This document shows, one piece after another, positions 36,359-46,529 of a stretch of DNA of 60,861 nucleotides. Both the position numbers and the translations under genes were made by a program. The stretch is from Clostridia bacterium (GTDB taxonomy: Bacteria; Bacillota; Clostridia; Christensenellales; Pumilibacteraceae), in contig JAAVYI010000034.1 of NCBI GenBank assembly GCA_022791055.1, positions 1-60,861 of the forward strand, read 5' to 3'. The stretch's first letter is position 1. Each line of letters starts with the position of its first letter. The notes under the pieces are model-generated. The model worked only from the letters and a program-made list of their open reading frames with translations. It did not search any database and was not told where the DNA came from.

Positions 36359-38340
36359 TTGTCGAACAGGCCGTCGAAAAAGTTTTCAAAGTCCCAAAAC
36401 GGATTTTGCAGGGTGGAATATCGGGTGGGACGGTGATCGACGGAGAAATAGGCTTTAGTCTTGTAGCGCGGCGGCACGTCGTTGCCCGCCAAAAGTACGC
36501 GCTGCTCGTTGCGGAGCGCCTCGGTGTCGATCTCCAGTTGCGTGACGCTGGGCGGACATAAGAACCGGCCGCTGTCGCGTAGCGTTTCCAAGATCCGTTT
36601 GACTATGCGGGTGGGGTATGTGCCGCCGGAAACGCCGTTGTCCATGTCGCCGCCCAGCCAAACGGCGATCGTGTGCTGCGGCGTATAAGCAATGCAGTAG
36701 GCGTCGCTGTTGCCGTTCTCTGTGCCGACTGTTCCCGTTTTTGCGGCTACATTCTCAAATGCGGCCAGCTTCTTTGCCGTGCCGCTTTGGGCGCATTCCG
36801 ACAGCATATCGGTGATCAAAAAGGCGGTCGAGTCCCGCATGGCGCGCGTCGCTGCGTGCGAGTCCTGATATAACAGTTTGCCGTTGCGGTCGGCGATATA
36901 ACGAATGTAAACAGGCTTTCGGTAAATACCGCCGGTCGCAAATGTCTGAAAGCTGCCTGCGATCTGTTCGATCGTGACGCCGTTCGTCATGCCGCCGATC
37001 GCTAAGCTGAGCGAATTGTCGCGTTCGTCGAAATTGATGCCCGACTTTTCGGCAAACGCTTTGGCATATTCGACGGTGTTGCTTTCCAGCATTTTGACGG
37101 CCGGAACGTTTAAAGACAGTTTGAGAGCGTCTTTTAATGTCACCCAACCGTAATAAAGATCTTTGTAATTGGACGGCGCATAGCCGCCGAACGACATCTT
37201 TTCGTCGAGGATCGGCGTCGAAGTATAGACACTGTTCTTTTCCAAAGCCGGCGCGTAGCACAATAGCGGTTTGAGCGTCGAACCGGGTTGCCGCCGCAGC
37301 GCCGAAATGTCGGTCGGCGCGCTGCCGACCGAAGCGACGATTTGTCCCGTAGCGTTTTCGGTTATAAGCGCGCGGTACTGCGTTACGCCGCGCGTCTGTA
37401 GTTCGTCCGCATTCGACAGCATGATCGATTTCAGTTTGTCCTGTAAGGCTTGCTCGGTATACGTGGCGACGGTGCATTGCCGTTTGAAAAGTTCGTCTTT
37501 ATCGATCCCCAAAGCATCGGCCGCAGCGCGGATAACGGCGTTGACATACTGATCCTGCGCCAAATTGCGGTGTCGGAAAGTCGGTTGCTCGTCTAAAGCC
37601 GCCTGATAATCCGCTTGACTGAGCAAGCGATTGTCCAGCATTTGCTTGAGAACCAAATTGCCGCGCGTAAGCGCCGCGTCGGCGTGGCGGTACGGATTGT
37701 ATTTAGACGGATTGTTGATGATACCGGCCAGTACCGCGCTTTCTTTGACCGTCAGTTCGGCGGGCGTCTTGTCGAACAGTACGTGCGCCGCAGACCCCAG
37801 CCCGTACATACTGTTGCCGAAGTACAGGATATTGAGATAGGTTTCGAGTATTTTGTCCTTGCTGTAACGCCGTTCGAGTTCGCGCGCAATGCGCATTTCG
37901 GAAATTTTACGGCCGATCGTTTTTTCGTTGCTCAAATGCGTGTTCTTGATCAGTTGTTGGCTGATAGTCGACGCGCCCTCGCGAAATGATCCGGACTTGA
38001 TATTTTTGAGCGCCGCGCCGACAATGCGGCGATAGTCTAGGCCTTTATGCTTGTAAAACCGTTTGTCCTCAATCGCAATGAACGCATTGCGCGTATGTTC
38101 GGGAATATCGGTCAATGGAATATAGCGTTTGTTATTGTCGTAGATCTGATCGACGAGCGGATTGCCGTCGTTGTCCAAAACGGTGACCGTGCGCTCGATA
38201 TGCGCCAGGCGTGCCTCATCCAGACGCGGGCCGAACGGGACTGCCGGCTCTAAAAGCAGTACGCAAAATAATCCGCCCGCCAGCAGAACGACTGCCAACG
38301 ACAGTAAGATGACGGTAACGATTTTGCGCGACTTGAGCAT
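36331..38340 (-). CDS. Class A penicillin-binding protein
   Basis: 669 residues. One N-terminal membrane helix (7-30), then a GT51 glycosyltransferase with catalytic Glu91 in I-E-D-K-R-F-Y-K-H-K-G and S-T-I-S-Q-Q-L-I-K-N. The transpeptidase has S354-T-L-K, S-L-N near 405 and K534-T-G. It polymerises and cross-links peptidoglycan outside the membrane, like PBP1A. No ribosome site precedes the ATG, and a TATACT ends only six bases before it, so the mRNA may start at the AUG. Confidence 0.93.
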   Translation of the reverse strand: MLKSRKIVTVILLSLAVVLLAGGLFCVLLLEPAVPFGPRLDEARLAHIERTVTVLDNDGNPLVDQIYDNNKRYIPLTDIPEHTRNAFIAIEDKRFYKHKGLDYRRIVGAALKNIKSGSFREGASTISQQLIKNTHLSNEKTIGRKISEMRIARELERRYSKDKILETYLNILYFGNSMYGLGSAAHVLFDKTPAELTVKESAVLAGIINNPSKYNPYRHADAALTRGNLVLKQMLDNRLLSQADYQAALDEQPTFRHRNLAQDQYVNAVIRAAADALGIDKDELFKRQCTVATYTEQALQDKLKSIMLSNADELQTRGVTQYRALITENATGQIVASVGSAPTDISALRRQPGSTLKPLLCYAPALEKNSVYTSTPILDEKMSFGGYAPSNYKDLYYGWVTLKDALKLSLNVPAVKMLESNTVEYAKAFAEKSGINFDERDNSLSLAIGGMTNGVTIEQIAGSFQTFATGGIYRKPVYIRYIADRNGKLLYQDSHAATRAMRDSTAFLITDMLSECAQSGTAKKLAAFENVAAKTGTVGTENGNSDAYCIAYTPQHTIAVWLGGDMDNGVSGGTYPTRIVKRILETLRDSGRFLCPPSVTQLEIDTEALRNEQRVLLAGNDVPPRYKTKAYFSVDHRPTRYSTLQNPFWDFENFFDGLFDNYLLEDTFS

Positions 38341-38346
38341 AGCACT

Positions 38347-38377
38347 AGTATAAGATTTTTCCGTTTATTTCATACAA
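38347..38377 (-). promoter_or_regulatory. Possible PBP promoter
   Basis: On the minus strand TATACT occupies 38352-38347 and TTGTAT 38377-38372, with a 19-base spacer, longer than usual. The PBP start codon begins at 38340, about where transcription would start. Confidence 0.45.
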
Positions 38378-38391
38378 GCGGGCTTTTTTAG

Positions 38392-38420
38392 TATACAATT
38401 TTTAAAGATTTTGTTATAAT
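38392..38420 (+). promoter_or_regulatory. miaB promoter
   Basis: TATAAT at 38415-38420 is perfect; 17 bases upstream is TATACA (38392-38397), a partial -35. AAAGGGA serves as the ribosome site before the ATG at 38435. Confidence 0.65.
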
Positions 38421-38434
38421 GAAAGGGAAGCGCT

Positions 38435-39757
38435 ATGGAAAAACGGTACTATATCAATACATACGGTTGTCAAATGAACGTGCATGAGTCGGAGAAGTTG
38501 GCCGGCATTTTGGAGTCGCGCGGTTATCGCGCCGCCGCCGAGCAGGACAGCGCCGACGTCATTGTATTCAACACTTGTTGCATACGCGAAACGGCCGAAA
38601 CGCACGTGTTAGGTAACCTAGGTATTGTCAAAAAATTGAAAGAACGGCGCCCCGAAATCGTGGTGGCGGTGTGCGGCTGTATGGTGCAAAAGGACGGCGC
38701 GGCCGTGCGCTTGAAAAAACGGTGTCCGTTTATCGACATCATTTTCGGTACGCACAATCTGCACCGGTTCGGCGAGTATCTCGACCGATTGTCCGAAACC
38801 GCATCGGTCGTCGATATTTGGGAACGCGAGGCGGCAATCGTAGACGATGTGCCTTTACATAGAGACAGCGGCGTCAACGCTTGGCTCAATATTATGTACG
38901 GCTGTAATAATTTTTGTTCGTACTGTATCGTTCCGTATGTGCGCGGACGCGAGCGTAGCCGTTCGATCGACAGCATTTTGGCAGAGGCCGAAACGCTTGT
39001 CAAACAGTACCCGCAAATTACGCTACTGGGTCAAAACGTAAATTCTTACGGAAATGACCGTGCGGACGGGGCGACATTCAGCGTACTGCTCAAAAAAATT
39101 TGCGAACTGCCCGGCTCGTTCCGCGTAGGCTTTATGACGTCGCACCCGAAAGACCTATCCGAAGAAGTGGTACGCACGATCGCCGAAAACGATAAGATGA
39201 GCCGCTTTATCCATTTGCCGGTGCAAGCGGGGAGCGACCGCATTTTGCACTTGATGAATCGGCGGTATACGTCGGGGCAGTATTCGGATAAGATCAAGAT
39301 GATTCGCGACTATTTGCCCGACGCGGGGCTTTCTTCCGACGTGATGGTCGGATTTCCCACCGAAACGGAAGCCGACTTTGCCGACACGTTGCGGCTGTGC
39401 GCGGACGTCCGATACAACAATCTATATACCTTCATCTATTCGCGTCGATCGGGTACGCCGGCCGATAAAATGGAACAGGTCGATCAAAAGATCAAGAAAG
39501 AGCGCATTCGACGTTTGATCGCGCAACAGGCGGAGATCGGCGCGCAACTGGCAAAAGAGGCCGTCGGCAAAACGTTCCGCGTGCTGTGCGACACCTATAC
39601 CGACGGCGTGTGCGGCGGGAAAACCGATTGCGGCCGCGCGATCGCGTTTACAAGCGATACCGACTTAACGGGGCGTTTTGTGACCGTGCGGGCAGAGCGT
39701 GCCGAACACAGCAAGTTGTTTGGTGCATTAACAAACAAAACAGAGGATCGAAGATAA
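38435..39757 (+). CDS. miaB: tRNA ms2i6A methylthiotransferase MiaB
   Basis: 440 residues. The N-terminal domain begins Y-I-N-T-Y-G-C-Q-M-N and supplies three cysteines; the radical SAM motif C-N-N-F-C-S-Y-C uses C157, C161 and C164. A TRAM domain ends the protein. MiaB adds methylthio to i6A37 made by MiaA, encoded in the same cluster. The order miaB-mutS-mutL-miaA is common in Clostridia. Confidence 0.95.
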   Translation: MEKRYYINTYGCQMNVHESEKLAGILESRGYRAAAEQDSADVIVFNTCCIRETAETHVLGNLGIVKKLKERRPEIVVAVCGCMVQKDGAAVRLKKRCPFIDIIFGTHNLHRFGEYLDRLSETASVVDIWEREAAIVDDVPLHRDSGVNAWLNIMYGCNNFCSYCIVPYVRGRERSRSIDSILAEAETLVKQYPQITLLGQNVNSYGNDRADGATFSVLLKKICELPGSFRVGFMTSHPKDLSEEVVRTIAENDKMSRFIHLPVQAGSDRILHLMNRRYTSGQYSDKIKMIRDYLPDAGLSSDVMVGFPTETEADFADTLRLCADVRYNNLYTFIYSRRSGTPADKMEQVDQKIKKERIRRLIAQQAEIGAQLAKEAVGKTFRVLCDTYTDGVCGGKTDCGRAIAFTSDTDLTGRFVTVRAERAEHSKLFGALTNKTEDRR

Positions 39758-39775
39758 ACGATAGGAGAATTTGTC

Positions 39776-42364
39776 ATGGGCCTGTCACCGATGATGCAGC
39801 AGTATCTACAGCTGAAAGATCAGTACAAAGATTGTCTTTTGTTCTTCCGACTGGGAGACTTTTACGAAATGTTTTTCGACGATGCGGTAACCGCCAGCCG
39901 CGAGCTTGATCTGACGTTGACTGGGCGTGACTGCGGTTTGCAAGAACGCGCGCCGATGTGCGGCGTGCCGTATCATTCCGTCGACACTTATTTAAGCAAG
40001 CTGATCGACAAAGGCTATAAGGTGGCGATCTGCGAACAGTTGACCGATCCGACGAAAGGGCGCGGCATTGTCGAGCGCGACGTCGTGCGCGTCGTTACAC
40101 CCGGCACCGTCATCGACAGCGCTATGCTGCCGAACGATAAAAATATCTATCTTGCCAGTATCTGCTACGACGGCAAAGAGGCGGGCGTGTCCTGGCTGGA
40201 TATGAGTACCGGCGAATTTAACCATGCGCATATCGACGCACAGATTAAAATGCGCTTAAACGAGCTGTTGTCGCGGATCGACCCGGCCGAAATCATTTGC
40301 AATGAAACGATGTTGGCGTTCAGCGTCGAACTTTCGATGGTCAAGTTCGGCGCGCTTTGCCCGTTCCGTACCTTTTCCGAGCCGGCATACGACTACGACA
40401 ATGCGATTCGGACGCTGAAAACGCAGTTGCCGCAAAAGAGTATCGAATTGATCGGCGACTGTCCGATCTGCGTGCGCGCGGCCGGTGCGCTGTTGGAATA
40501 TGTCAACGAGACGCAGAAACGCGCGCTCAAGCACATCAACCAGTCGAAACCGGAAGACGAAGCAGCGTATATGTCGATCGATCCGATCGTCCGCCGCACG
40601 TTGGAACTGACGCAAACGATGGGCGACGGGAAAAAGCGCGGCTCGCTATTGTGGCTATTGGATAACACGTCGACCAGTATGGGCGCACGTATGCTCAAAA
40701 AATGGGTCGAGCAGCCCAGCTACGACGAAAACGTCATACACGCCCGACTGGATGCGATCGAGGAACTGAAAAACAAAGTTGCCGTATGCGACAGTATGGC
40801 GGAATCTTTCCGCACGGTGTACGACATCGAGCGTTTGGCCGGTCGGTTGTCGTATGGCAATATCACGCCGCCCGACTGCCTGTCGCTGGCGAAGTCGTTT
40901 TCCGCTTTGCCGAAGTTGCAGGAGGCGCTGCGCAGTTGCGACAGCCCGCTGTTACGGGAACTGCGCGGCGAAATCGGCGACTTTTCCGAAGAGGCCGATT
41001 TGATTTTCCGTGCCGTCAACGAGCGTGCGCCGGCCGTTATCCGCGACGGCAACATTATCCGCGACGGTTACGACGCCGAACTGGACGAATATCGACGGAT
41101 GTCGGCCAACTCGGTTAAAGTCATTCGGGAAATGGAAGAGGAAGAGCGCAAGCTGACCGGGATCAAAAATTTGCGCATTAAGCACAACAAGGTTTTCGGC
41201 TATTATATCGAGGTCAGCAATTCGCAGATCAACAGCGTGCCGTACCGCTATATCCGCAAGCAAACCATCGCCGGCGGCGAGCGGTACTATACCGAAGAGT
41301 TGAAAATACTCGAGGATAAGATCATCAACGCGACAATGAACGCGACGGCGCGCGAGTTGGAACTGTTTTCCGATCTGTTAAAACAGTTGGGCGGCAAATT
41401 GTTGGCATACATGGAGACGGCGCGCAATATCGCGTATCTCGACTGCCTGGTTTCCGGGGCGATCTTAGCGCGCGAAAACCGCTATGTCAAACCGATCATC
41501 GGCCGCGACGTTCGGCATATCAAGATTTCCGAAGGGCGGCATCCGGTTGTCGAAAAGCTATTAAAAGGCGAGACCTTTGTGCCGAACGACACCTATTTGG
41601 ACGCGGGCGAAAATCGGATCATGCTGATCACCGGGCCGAATATGGCGGGTAAAAGTATCTACATGCGGCAGGTCGCCGTCATTGTGCTGATGGCGCACAT
41701 AGGCTATTTTGTGCCGGCCGCCGCCGCCGAAATCGCCATGACCGACAAAATTTTCACTCGCGTGGGCGCGAGCGATGACATGGCGACGGCGCGCAGTACC
41801 TTTATGGTCGAGATGTCGGAAGTATCGTATATTTTAGAGAACGCCACCGACAACAGTCTTGTTTTATTGGACGAGATCGGCCGCGGTACATCGACATACG
41901 ACGGGCTGAGCATTGCCTGGTCGATCATCGAATACATGTCGCAGCATTTCAAGTCGAAAGTGCTGTTCTCGACGCATTATCACGAGTTGACCGAACTGGA
42001 AGGCGTGTTGGACGGCGTGAAGAACTACAAACTGACCGTGCGCGAGGTCGGCGAAGAAATCGTATTTTTGCGCAAGCTGTTGCGCGGCAGCGCCAACCGC
42101 AGTTTCGGGATCGAGGTGGCGGGGCTTGCAGGACTGCCGCAAGACGTGTTGTCGCGCGCCAAAGAATTGTTGCATCAACTCGAATCGGCGGACATCGGCC
42201 GCAAGACGCAAATGTCGGCCGGGCAGCAGCTGTCGATTTTCAATGTGCCGGAATCCAACGAGATCGTGCGCATTTTACAAGACATCGACACCGATCTGCT
42301 CAGCCCGCGCAACGCGTTCGATATTCTGTGCGATTTGAAAGAAAAGGCGGAGAAACATGGGTAA
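39776..42364 (+). CDS. mutS: DNA mismatch repair protein MutS
   Basis: 862 residues, full length. The mismatch-reading F29-Y30-E31 sits in G-D-F-Y-E-M-F. The ATPase has Walker A G-P-N-M-A-G-K-S near 620 and L-D-E-I-G-R-G-T-S near 700. The C-terminal dimer region follows. MutS recognises mismatches and recruits MutL, encoded next with an 8-base overlap. AGGAG precedes the start. Confidence 0.98.
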   Translation: MGLSPMMQQYLQLKDQYKDCLLFFRLGDFYEMFFDDAVTASRELDLTLTGRDCGLQERAPMCGVPYHSVDTYLSKLIDKGYKVAICEQLTDPTKGRGIVERDVVRVVTPGTVIDSAMLPNDKNIYLASICYDGKEAGVSWLDMSTGEFNHAHIDAQIKMRLNELLSRIDPAEIICNETMLAFSVELSMVKFGALCPFRTFSEPAYDYDNAIRTLKTQLPQKSIELIGDCPICVRAAGALLEYVNETQKRALKHINQSKPEDEAAYMSIDPIVRRTLELTQTMGDGKKRGSLLWLLDNTSTSMGARMLKKWVEQPSYDENVIHARLDAIEELKNKVAVCDSMAESFRTVYDIERLAGRLSYGNITPPDCLSLAKSFSALPKLQEALRSCDSPLLRELRGEIGDFSEEADLIFRAVNERAPAVIRDGNIIRDGYDAELDEYRRMSANSVKVIREMEEEERKLTGIKNLRIKHNKVFGYYIEVSNSQINSVPYRYIRKQTIAGGERYYTEELKILEDKIINATMNATARELELFSDLLKQLGGKLLAYMETARNIAYLDCLVSGAILARENRYVKPIIGRDVRHIKISEGRHPVVEKLLKGETFVPNDTYLDAGENRIMLITGPNMAGKSIYMRQVAVIVLMAHIGYFVPAAAAEIAMTDKIFTRVGASDDMATARSTFMVEMSEVSYILENATDNSLVLLDEIGRGTSTYDGLSIAWSIIEYMSQHFKSKVLFSTHYHELTELEGVLDGVKNYKLTVREVGEEIVFLRKLLRGSANRSFGIEVAGLAGLPQDVLSRAKELLHQLESADIGRKTQMSAGQQLSIFNVPESNEIVRILQDIDTDLLSPRNAFDILCDLKEKAEKHG

Positions 42365-44234
42365 GATCAACGTCTTAGACAGCGCCGTATTCAATCGCAT
42401 TGCCGCAGGCGAAGTCGTCGAGCGTCCGGCCTCGATCGTCAAGGAACTGGTCGAAAACAGCATCGACGCAGGTGCTACGGCGATCAGCATCGATATAGAA
42501 AACGGCGGTATCGATTTGATTCGCGTCTCCGACAACGGATCCGGGATCGCGCCCGACGACGTACCGACCGCCTTTATGCCGCACGCGACCAGTAAGATCA
42601 AGATAGTGGACGACTTGGACGAGATCGGCACACTCGGGTTTCGCGGCGAGGCGCTCCCCAGTATCGCGGCGGTCGCACATGTAACGCTTGCGTCTCGGCA
42701 GGCGGACGCCGAACTGGGATACGGGATCGAAATCGAAAACGGCGTGATCAAAGACCAAGGCGCGCGCGGGTGTCCGTTAGGTACTGCTATCACGGTGCGC
42801 GACGTGTTCGGGCATATCCCGGCGCGAAAAAAGTTTTTGGCTAAATCGGCGATCGAGCAGGCCGAAATTACCAATATCGTAACGCGCTTTATTTTGGCGG
42901 ATTACGCAGTCGCCTTTAAATACACGGTCGACGGCAAAACGGTGTTTTCGACCGACGGCAGCGATATGCAAAAAGCCTTGTATGCCGTCTACGGGCGCGA
43001 CGTGTACGACAATATGCTGCCGGTCGGCCGCGAGGTGTCGGGTATCCGTTTACGCGGTTATATCGGCAAGCCGTACTTTACCAAGCACAACCGCACGTTC
43101 CAGACGCTGATTGTCAACGGGCGGTACGTCATCAATGCCGATATATCGTATGCCGTCTACGAATGTTACGCCGACTTTTTGATGAAACGGCAGTACCCTG
43201 TCTATGTCTTGTATTTGCAGCTGCCGCACGATATGGTGGACGTCAATATCCACCCGAATAAGCTGGACGTCAAGTTTGCCAATCTGCCGCTCGTCAAGCG
43301 CGCGATACGCGAGGCGATCGAGGCAGTCTTGACCCCGGCGCGGCAGCAACCGCAAAGCATTACGCTCAAAGACGAGCCGCCGCAGTCGGTTACGCGCGCC
43401 GTGCATACGCCGGACGTTCCCGATAGACCGATTACGACGCAACTGATCAAAAGCGGCATGTATGCAACGCCAACATTGCATGAAACCGACCGCGCCGATT
43501 TGTTCGGGCGCACACAAGTTGCGAAAGTGATTTCCGCGGCTACGGCGTCGGATAAACCGATCACGCACAATGCGCCGCTGCGGGAAGTCTCAGCCGCCGT
43601 CGATTACACGAAAGAGGATACCGCCGTTCCGCCGATTTTGATGCAGACGGCGTTGCCCGCCGCGCCGGACTATAAAATCGTCGGCTGTTTGTTTAAAACA
43701 TATATCATGATAGAGACGGCCGGCGTCGTGTATCTCGTCGATCAGCACGCCGCGCACGAACGTCTTTTATTCGAGCGGCTTTTAAAACAGACGGAAACGG
43801 GGCGCGTTGCGTCGCAGCCGCTGCTGATCCCGTATACCTATCCGCTTTCGACTTCCGACATGGCGCTGTTAAACGAGCGCGCGGACGAAATTCGATCGCT
43901 CGGATTCGACTTTGTACCGTCGGAAACGGCGCTCGAACTGCGCGCGGTGCCGTCGCTTGTTTCGGAAATGGATTTTAACAGCTTTCTGCCGCAACTGTTG
44001 CAAAGTCTGTCGACGGAATCGTTACGCACGGGAACGCTTTTGCGCGACGCGCTGATGCAAGCGGCTTGCAAAGCGGCTGTTAAAGGCGACGAGGAACTGT
44101 CTAAAGGCGAGCTGGAAACATTGGTCGGCCAACTGATCGAAACCGACGCGCCGCTGTACTGTCCGCACGGTCGGCCGATCGCCGTTCGACTGACCAGAAA
44201 AGAATTGGAAAAGTGGTTTAAACGGATCGTATGA
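42357..44234 (+). CDS. mutL: DNA mismatch repair protein MutL with endonuclease motif
   Basis: 625 residues. The GHKL ATPase has E-L-V-E-N-S-I-D-A-G, D-N-G-x-G-I and G-F-R-G-E-A-L. The C-terminal domain holds D-Q-H-A-A-H-E-x4-E starting at Asp462 and C-P-H-G-R-P, the metal-binding nuclease motifs found in bacteria lacking MutH. It nicks the error strand after MutS recognition. A variable linker of about 110 residues joins the halves. The stop overlaps the miaA start. Confidence 0.97.
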   Translation: MGKINVLDSAVFNRIAAGEVVERPASIVKELVENSIDAGATAISIDIENGGIDLIRVSDNGSGIAPDDVPTAFMPHATSKIKIVDDLDEIGTLGFRGEALPSIAAVAHVTLASRQADAELGYGIEIENGVIKDQGARGCPLGTAITVRDVFGHIPARKKFLAKSAIEQAEITNIVTRFILADYAVAFKYTVDGKTVFSTDGSDMQKALYAVYGRDVYDNMLPVGREVSGIRLRGYIGKPYFTKHNRTFQTLIVNGRYVINADISYAVYECYADFLMKRQYPVYVLYLQLPHDMVDVNIHPNKLDVKFANLPLVKRAIREAIEAVLTPARQQPQSITLKDEPPQSVTRAVHTPDVPDRPITTQLIKSGMYATPTLHETDRADLFGRTQVAKVISAATASDKPITHNAPLREVSAAVDYTKEDTAVPPILMQTALPAAPDYKIVGCLFKTYIMIETAGVVYLVDQHAAHERLLFERLLKQTETGRVASQPLLIPYTYPLSTSDMALLNERADEIRSLGFDFVPSETALELRAVPSLVSEMDFNSFLPQLLQSLSTESLRTGTLLRDALMQAACKAAVKGDEELSKGELETLVGQLIETDAPLYCPHGRPIAVRLTRKELEKWFKRIV

Positions 44235-45148
44235 AGCCCAAACTTTTGGTGATCACCGGGCCGACGGCCTCGGGTAAAACAGGTGCTGCGATACGGTTGG
44301 CGCAAGCGGTCGGCGGCGAAATCGTCGGCTGCGATTCAATGCAAATTTATCGCGGCATGGACATCGGCACGGGTAAAGTGACGACAGCGGAGACCTGTGG
44401 CATTGCGCATCATATGATCGACGTCGTGTCGCCCGATTGCGCCTATTCGGTCGGGCAGTACAAGGCCGATGCGGCGCGCTGTATAGCCGACATTGTTTCG
44501 CGTGGCCGCGTGCCTATTTTGGTGGGCGGCACAGGCCTGTATATCAACGCCTTGCTTTCGGACATGAATTTCGGAGAGGCGGGGAAAACACCGGCGATTC
44601 GGGAACAGCTTTTGGAAGAAGTCGAGCGATACGGCGCCGCCGAAATGTATCGGCGGCTCGTCGAGGTCGATCCGCAGTCGGCTGCGCGGATTCACCCCAA
44701 CGACATCAAACGCGTTACGCGCGCACTTGAAATTTATATGACGACCGGCGCGCCCAAAAGTCGCGTTGCGACCGTACAGGCGGAAAGCCCCTACGACTAT
44801 CTATTATTCGTCTTGCAGTATGCCGACCGCGACGCGCTCTATGCGCGTATCGAGCGGCGCGTCGACGAAATGTTCGCGGCGGGGCTTGTCGAAGAGGTGC
44901 GGCGATTAAGCGCGTATCGGGCGTGTCAGTCGATGCAAGCGATCGGATATAAAGAGTTGATCGGCTATTTGGACGGCCTGTGCGGGCTGGAAGAGGCCAA
45001 GGAAACGATCAAGCGAAATTCTCGCCGCTATGCCAAGCGGCAAATCACGTTCTTTAAAAGTATGCCGCACGAGAAACAATATATCGATCCGAAAGTGCAA
45101 TCGCTTGCCGATCATGCACAAGAGATACGGCAATTTTTAGACAGGTAG
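44231..45148 (+). CDS. miaA: tRNA dimethylallyltransferase MiaA
   Basis: 305 residues. P-loop G-P-T-A-S-G-K-T near residue 9, D-S-M-Q-I-Y-R-G-M-D-I-G-T-G-K near 35, and G-G-T-G-L-Y near 98 are family signatures; Q-A-I-G-Y-K-E appears near 237. It transfers dimethylallyl to A37 of tRNAs reading UNN codons, the substrate for MiaB. Coupled to mutL by ATGA overlap. Confidence 0.97.
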   Translation: MKPKLLVITGPTASGKTGAAIRLAQAVGGEIVGCDSMQIYRGMDIGTGKVTTAETCGIAHHMIDVVSPDCAYSVGQYKADAARCIADIVSRGRVPILVGGTGLYINALLSDMNFGEAGKTPAIREQLLEEVERYGAAEMYRRLVEVDPQSAARIHPNDIKRVTRALEIYMTTGAPKSRVATVQAESPYDYLLFVLQYADRDALYARIERRVDEMFAAGLVEEVRRLSAYRACQSMQAIGYKELIGYLDGLCGLEEAKETIKRNSRRYAKRQITFFKSMPHEKQYIDPKVQSLADHAQEIRQFLDR

Positions 45149-45161
45149 TAAAGAGGGTAGT

Positions 45162-46385
45162 ATGGATATTACGGAGAGGATCGCGGCGGCGGAAACACAG
45201 CTTGCCGAGACGTTTAAAACGATTGCCGAGACGGCATTATACAATCAAGAAAAAGTTTTGCGCGCGTTTCAGAACAACAAGTTGGCGATGCGGCATTTTT
45301 CGCCGACCAACGGTTACGGATACGACGATATAGGGCGGGACACGCTCAACCGCATTTTTGCCGATGTTTTTCATACCGAGGCGGCTATCGTGTCGCCGTC
45401 GATCGCGTCAGGTACGCACGCGCTTACGCTTGGCCTGTTCGGACTGTTGCGCCCGGGCGATTGCCTTTTGTCGATTGCGGGTATGCCTTATGATACGCTC
45501 GAAGATGTGATTACCGGCAGCGGAAACGGCTCGCTCCGCGATTACGGCGTGCAATTCGAATGCGTCGCGTTGCGCGAACAGTCGTTTGATTTTGCGGCGA
45601 TCGAAAAAAAATTGCAAACACACCCCAAAGTGGTGTTCATACAACGGTCGCGCGGCTACAGCTGGCGCAATGCGTTCACCGTCGAGGACTTAGCGAAAGC
45701 GATCGCTTTGGCGAAAAAGATCTCGCCGCAGTCGATCGTCGTCGTCGACAACTGTTACGGGGAATTCATCGAGACACGCGAGCCGACCGATGTCGGCGCC
45801 GACGTCGTCATCGGTTCGCTGATCAAAAACCCGGGCGGCGGTTTGGCGCCCACGGGCGGTTATCTCGCGGGTAAGGCGGTTTATATCGAGCAGATCGGGT
45901 ATCGCTTGACCGCGCCGGGCATCGGGTGCGAAGTCGGTTCGTATGCGGCCAGCTACAGACCGTTCTATCAAGGGGTGTTTATGGCGCCGCACGTCGTTTC
46001 GCAGGCGCTCAAAACGGCGCTGTTGTTTGCCGAAGTGTTCCGCGGGTTGGGATACGAAACGTTGCCTGCGCGCGACGGACAGATCGGCGATATTATCTGT
46101 AGCATTCGCTTTGCGGCCGCCGATCAGCTCATCGGGTTTTGCCAAGCGATTCAGAAAGCCTCGCCGATCGACAGCTTTGTTGTGCCGGAGCCGTGGGATA
46201 TGCCGGGATATGCGCACCCCGTCATTATGGCGGCGGGGACGTTCGTGCAAGGGGCGTCGATCGAGCTGAGCGCCGATTCGCCGATCAAAGAGCCGTACAT
46301 TGCGTATTTGCAGGGCGGCTTGACCTACGAGCATGGGAAACTGGCGCTTACGGCCTGTCTCGAAACATTGGCACACACGGCATAA
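45162..46385 (+). CDS. PLP-dependent methionine gamma-lyase-like (aluminium resistance family) protein
   Basis: 407 residues. The Schiff-base lysine is K222 in G-S-L-I-K-N-P-G-G-G-L-A-P; S-G-T-H-A-L near 84 binds cofactor phosphate. This matches the YnbB/aluminium-resistance group of Cys/Met metabolism PLP enzymes, commonly found after miaA or hfq in Clostridia. The true reaction is unproven for the group; a C-S lyase activity is the usual guess. GAGGGT precedes the ATG, and a terminator follows. Confidence 0.88.
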   Translation: MDITERIAAAETQLAETFKTIAETALYNQEKVLRAFQNNKLAMRHFSPTNGYGYDDIGRDTLNRIFADVFHTEAAIVSPSIASGTHALTLGLFGLLRPGDCLLSIAGMPYDTLEDVITGSGNGSLRDYGVQFECVALREQSFDFAAIEKKLQTHPKVVFIQRSRGYSWRNAFTVEDLAKAIALAKKISPQSIVVVDNCYGEFIETREPTDVGADVVIGSLIKNPGGGLAPTGGYLAGKAVYIEQIGYRLTAPGIGCEVGSYAASYRPFYQGVFMAPHVVSQALKTALLFAEVFRGLGYETLPARDGQIGDIICSIRFAAADQLIGFCQAIQKASPIDSFVVPEPWDMPGYAHPVIMAAGTFVQGASIELSADSPIKEPYIAYLQGGLTYEHGKLALTACLETLAHTA

Positions 46386-46423
46386 AATGCACAATCGAGC
46401 AAAGATCATGACGAAAAAGCAAG

Positions 46424-46452
46424 AAGGACAGGCGACAGACTGTCCTTTTTTC
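46424..46452 (+). terminator. Terminator of the miaB-mutSL-miaA operon
   Basis: AAGGACAG (46424-46431) pairs with CTGTCCTT (46440-46447) around an 8-base loop, followed by a T run. Confidence 0.9.
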
Positions 46453-46529
46453 TAAGGGACAGCTTTTAAAGGCAAATTACCGTGCGTAAAATTTGCTTCG
46501 TTGCATACAATAGAGTTTAGAGGAAGGTT

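Noticed and set aside
28195..39757. Two MiaB genes
   Set aside because: The two methylthiotransferases differ: the first starts S-L-G-C-K-V-N and lies after rsmE (MtaB); the second lies before mutS (MiaB).
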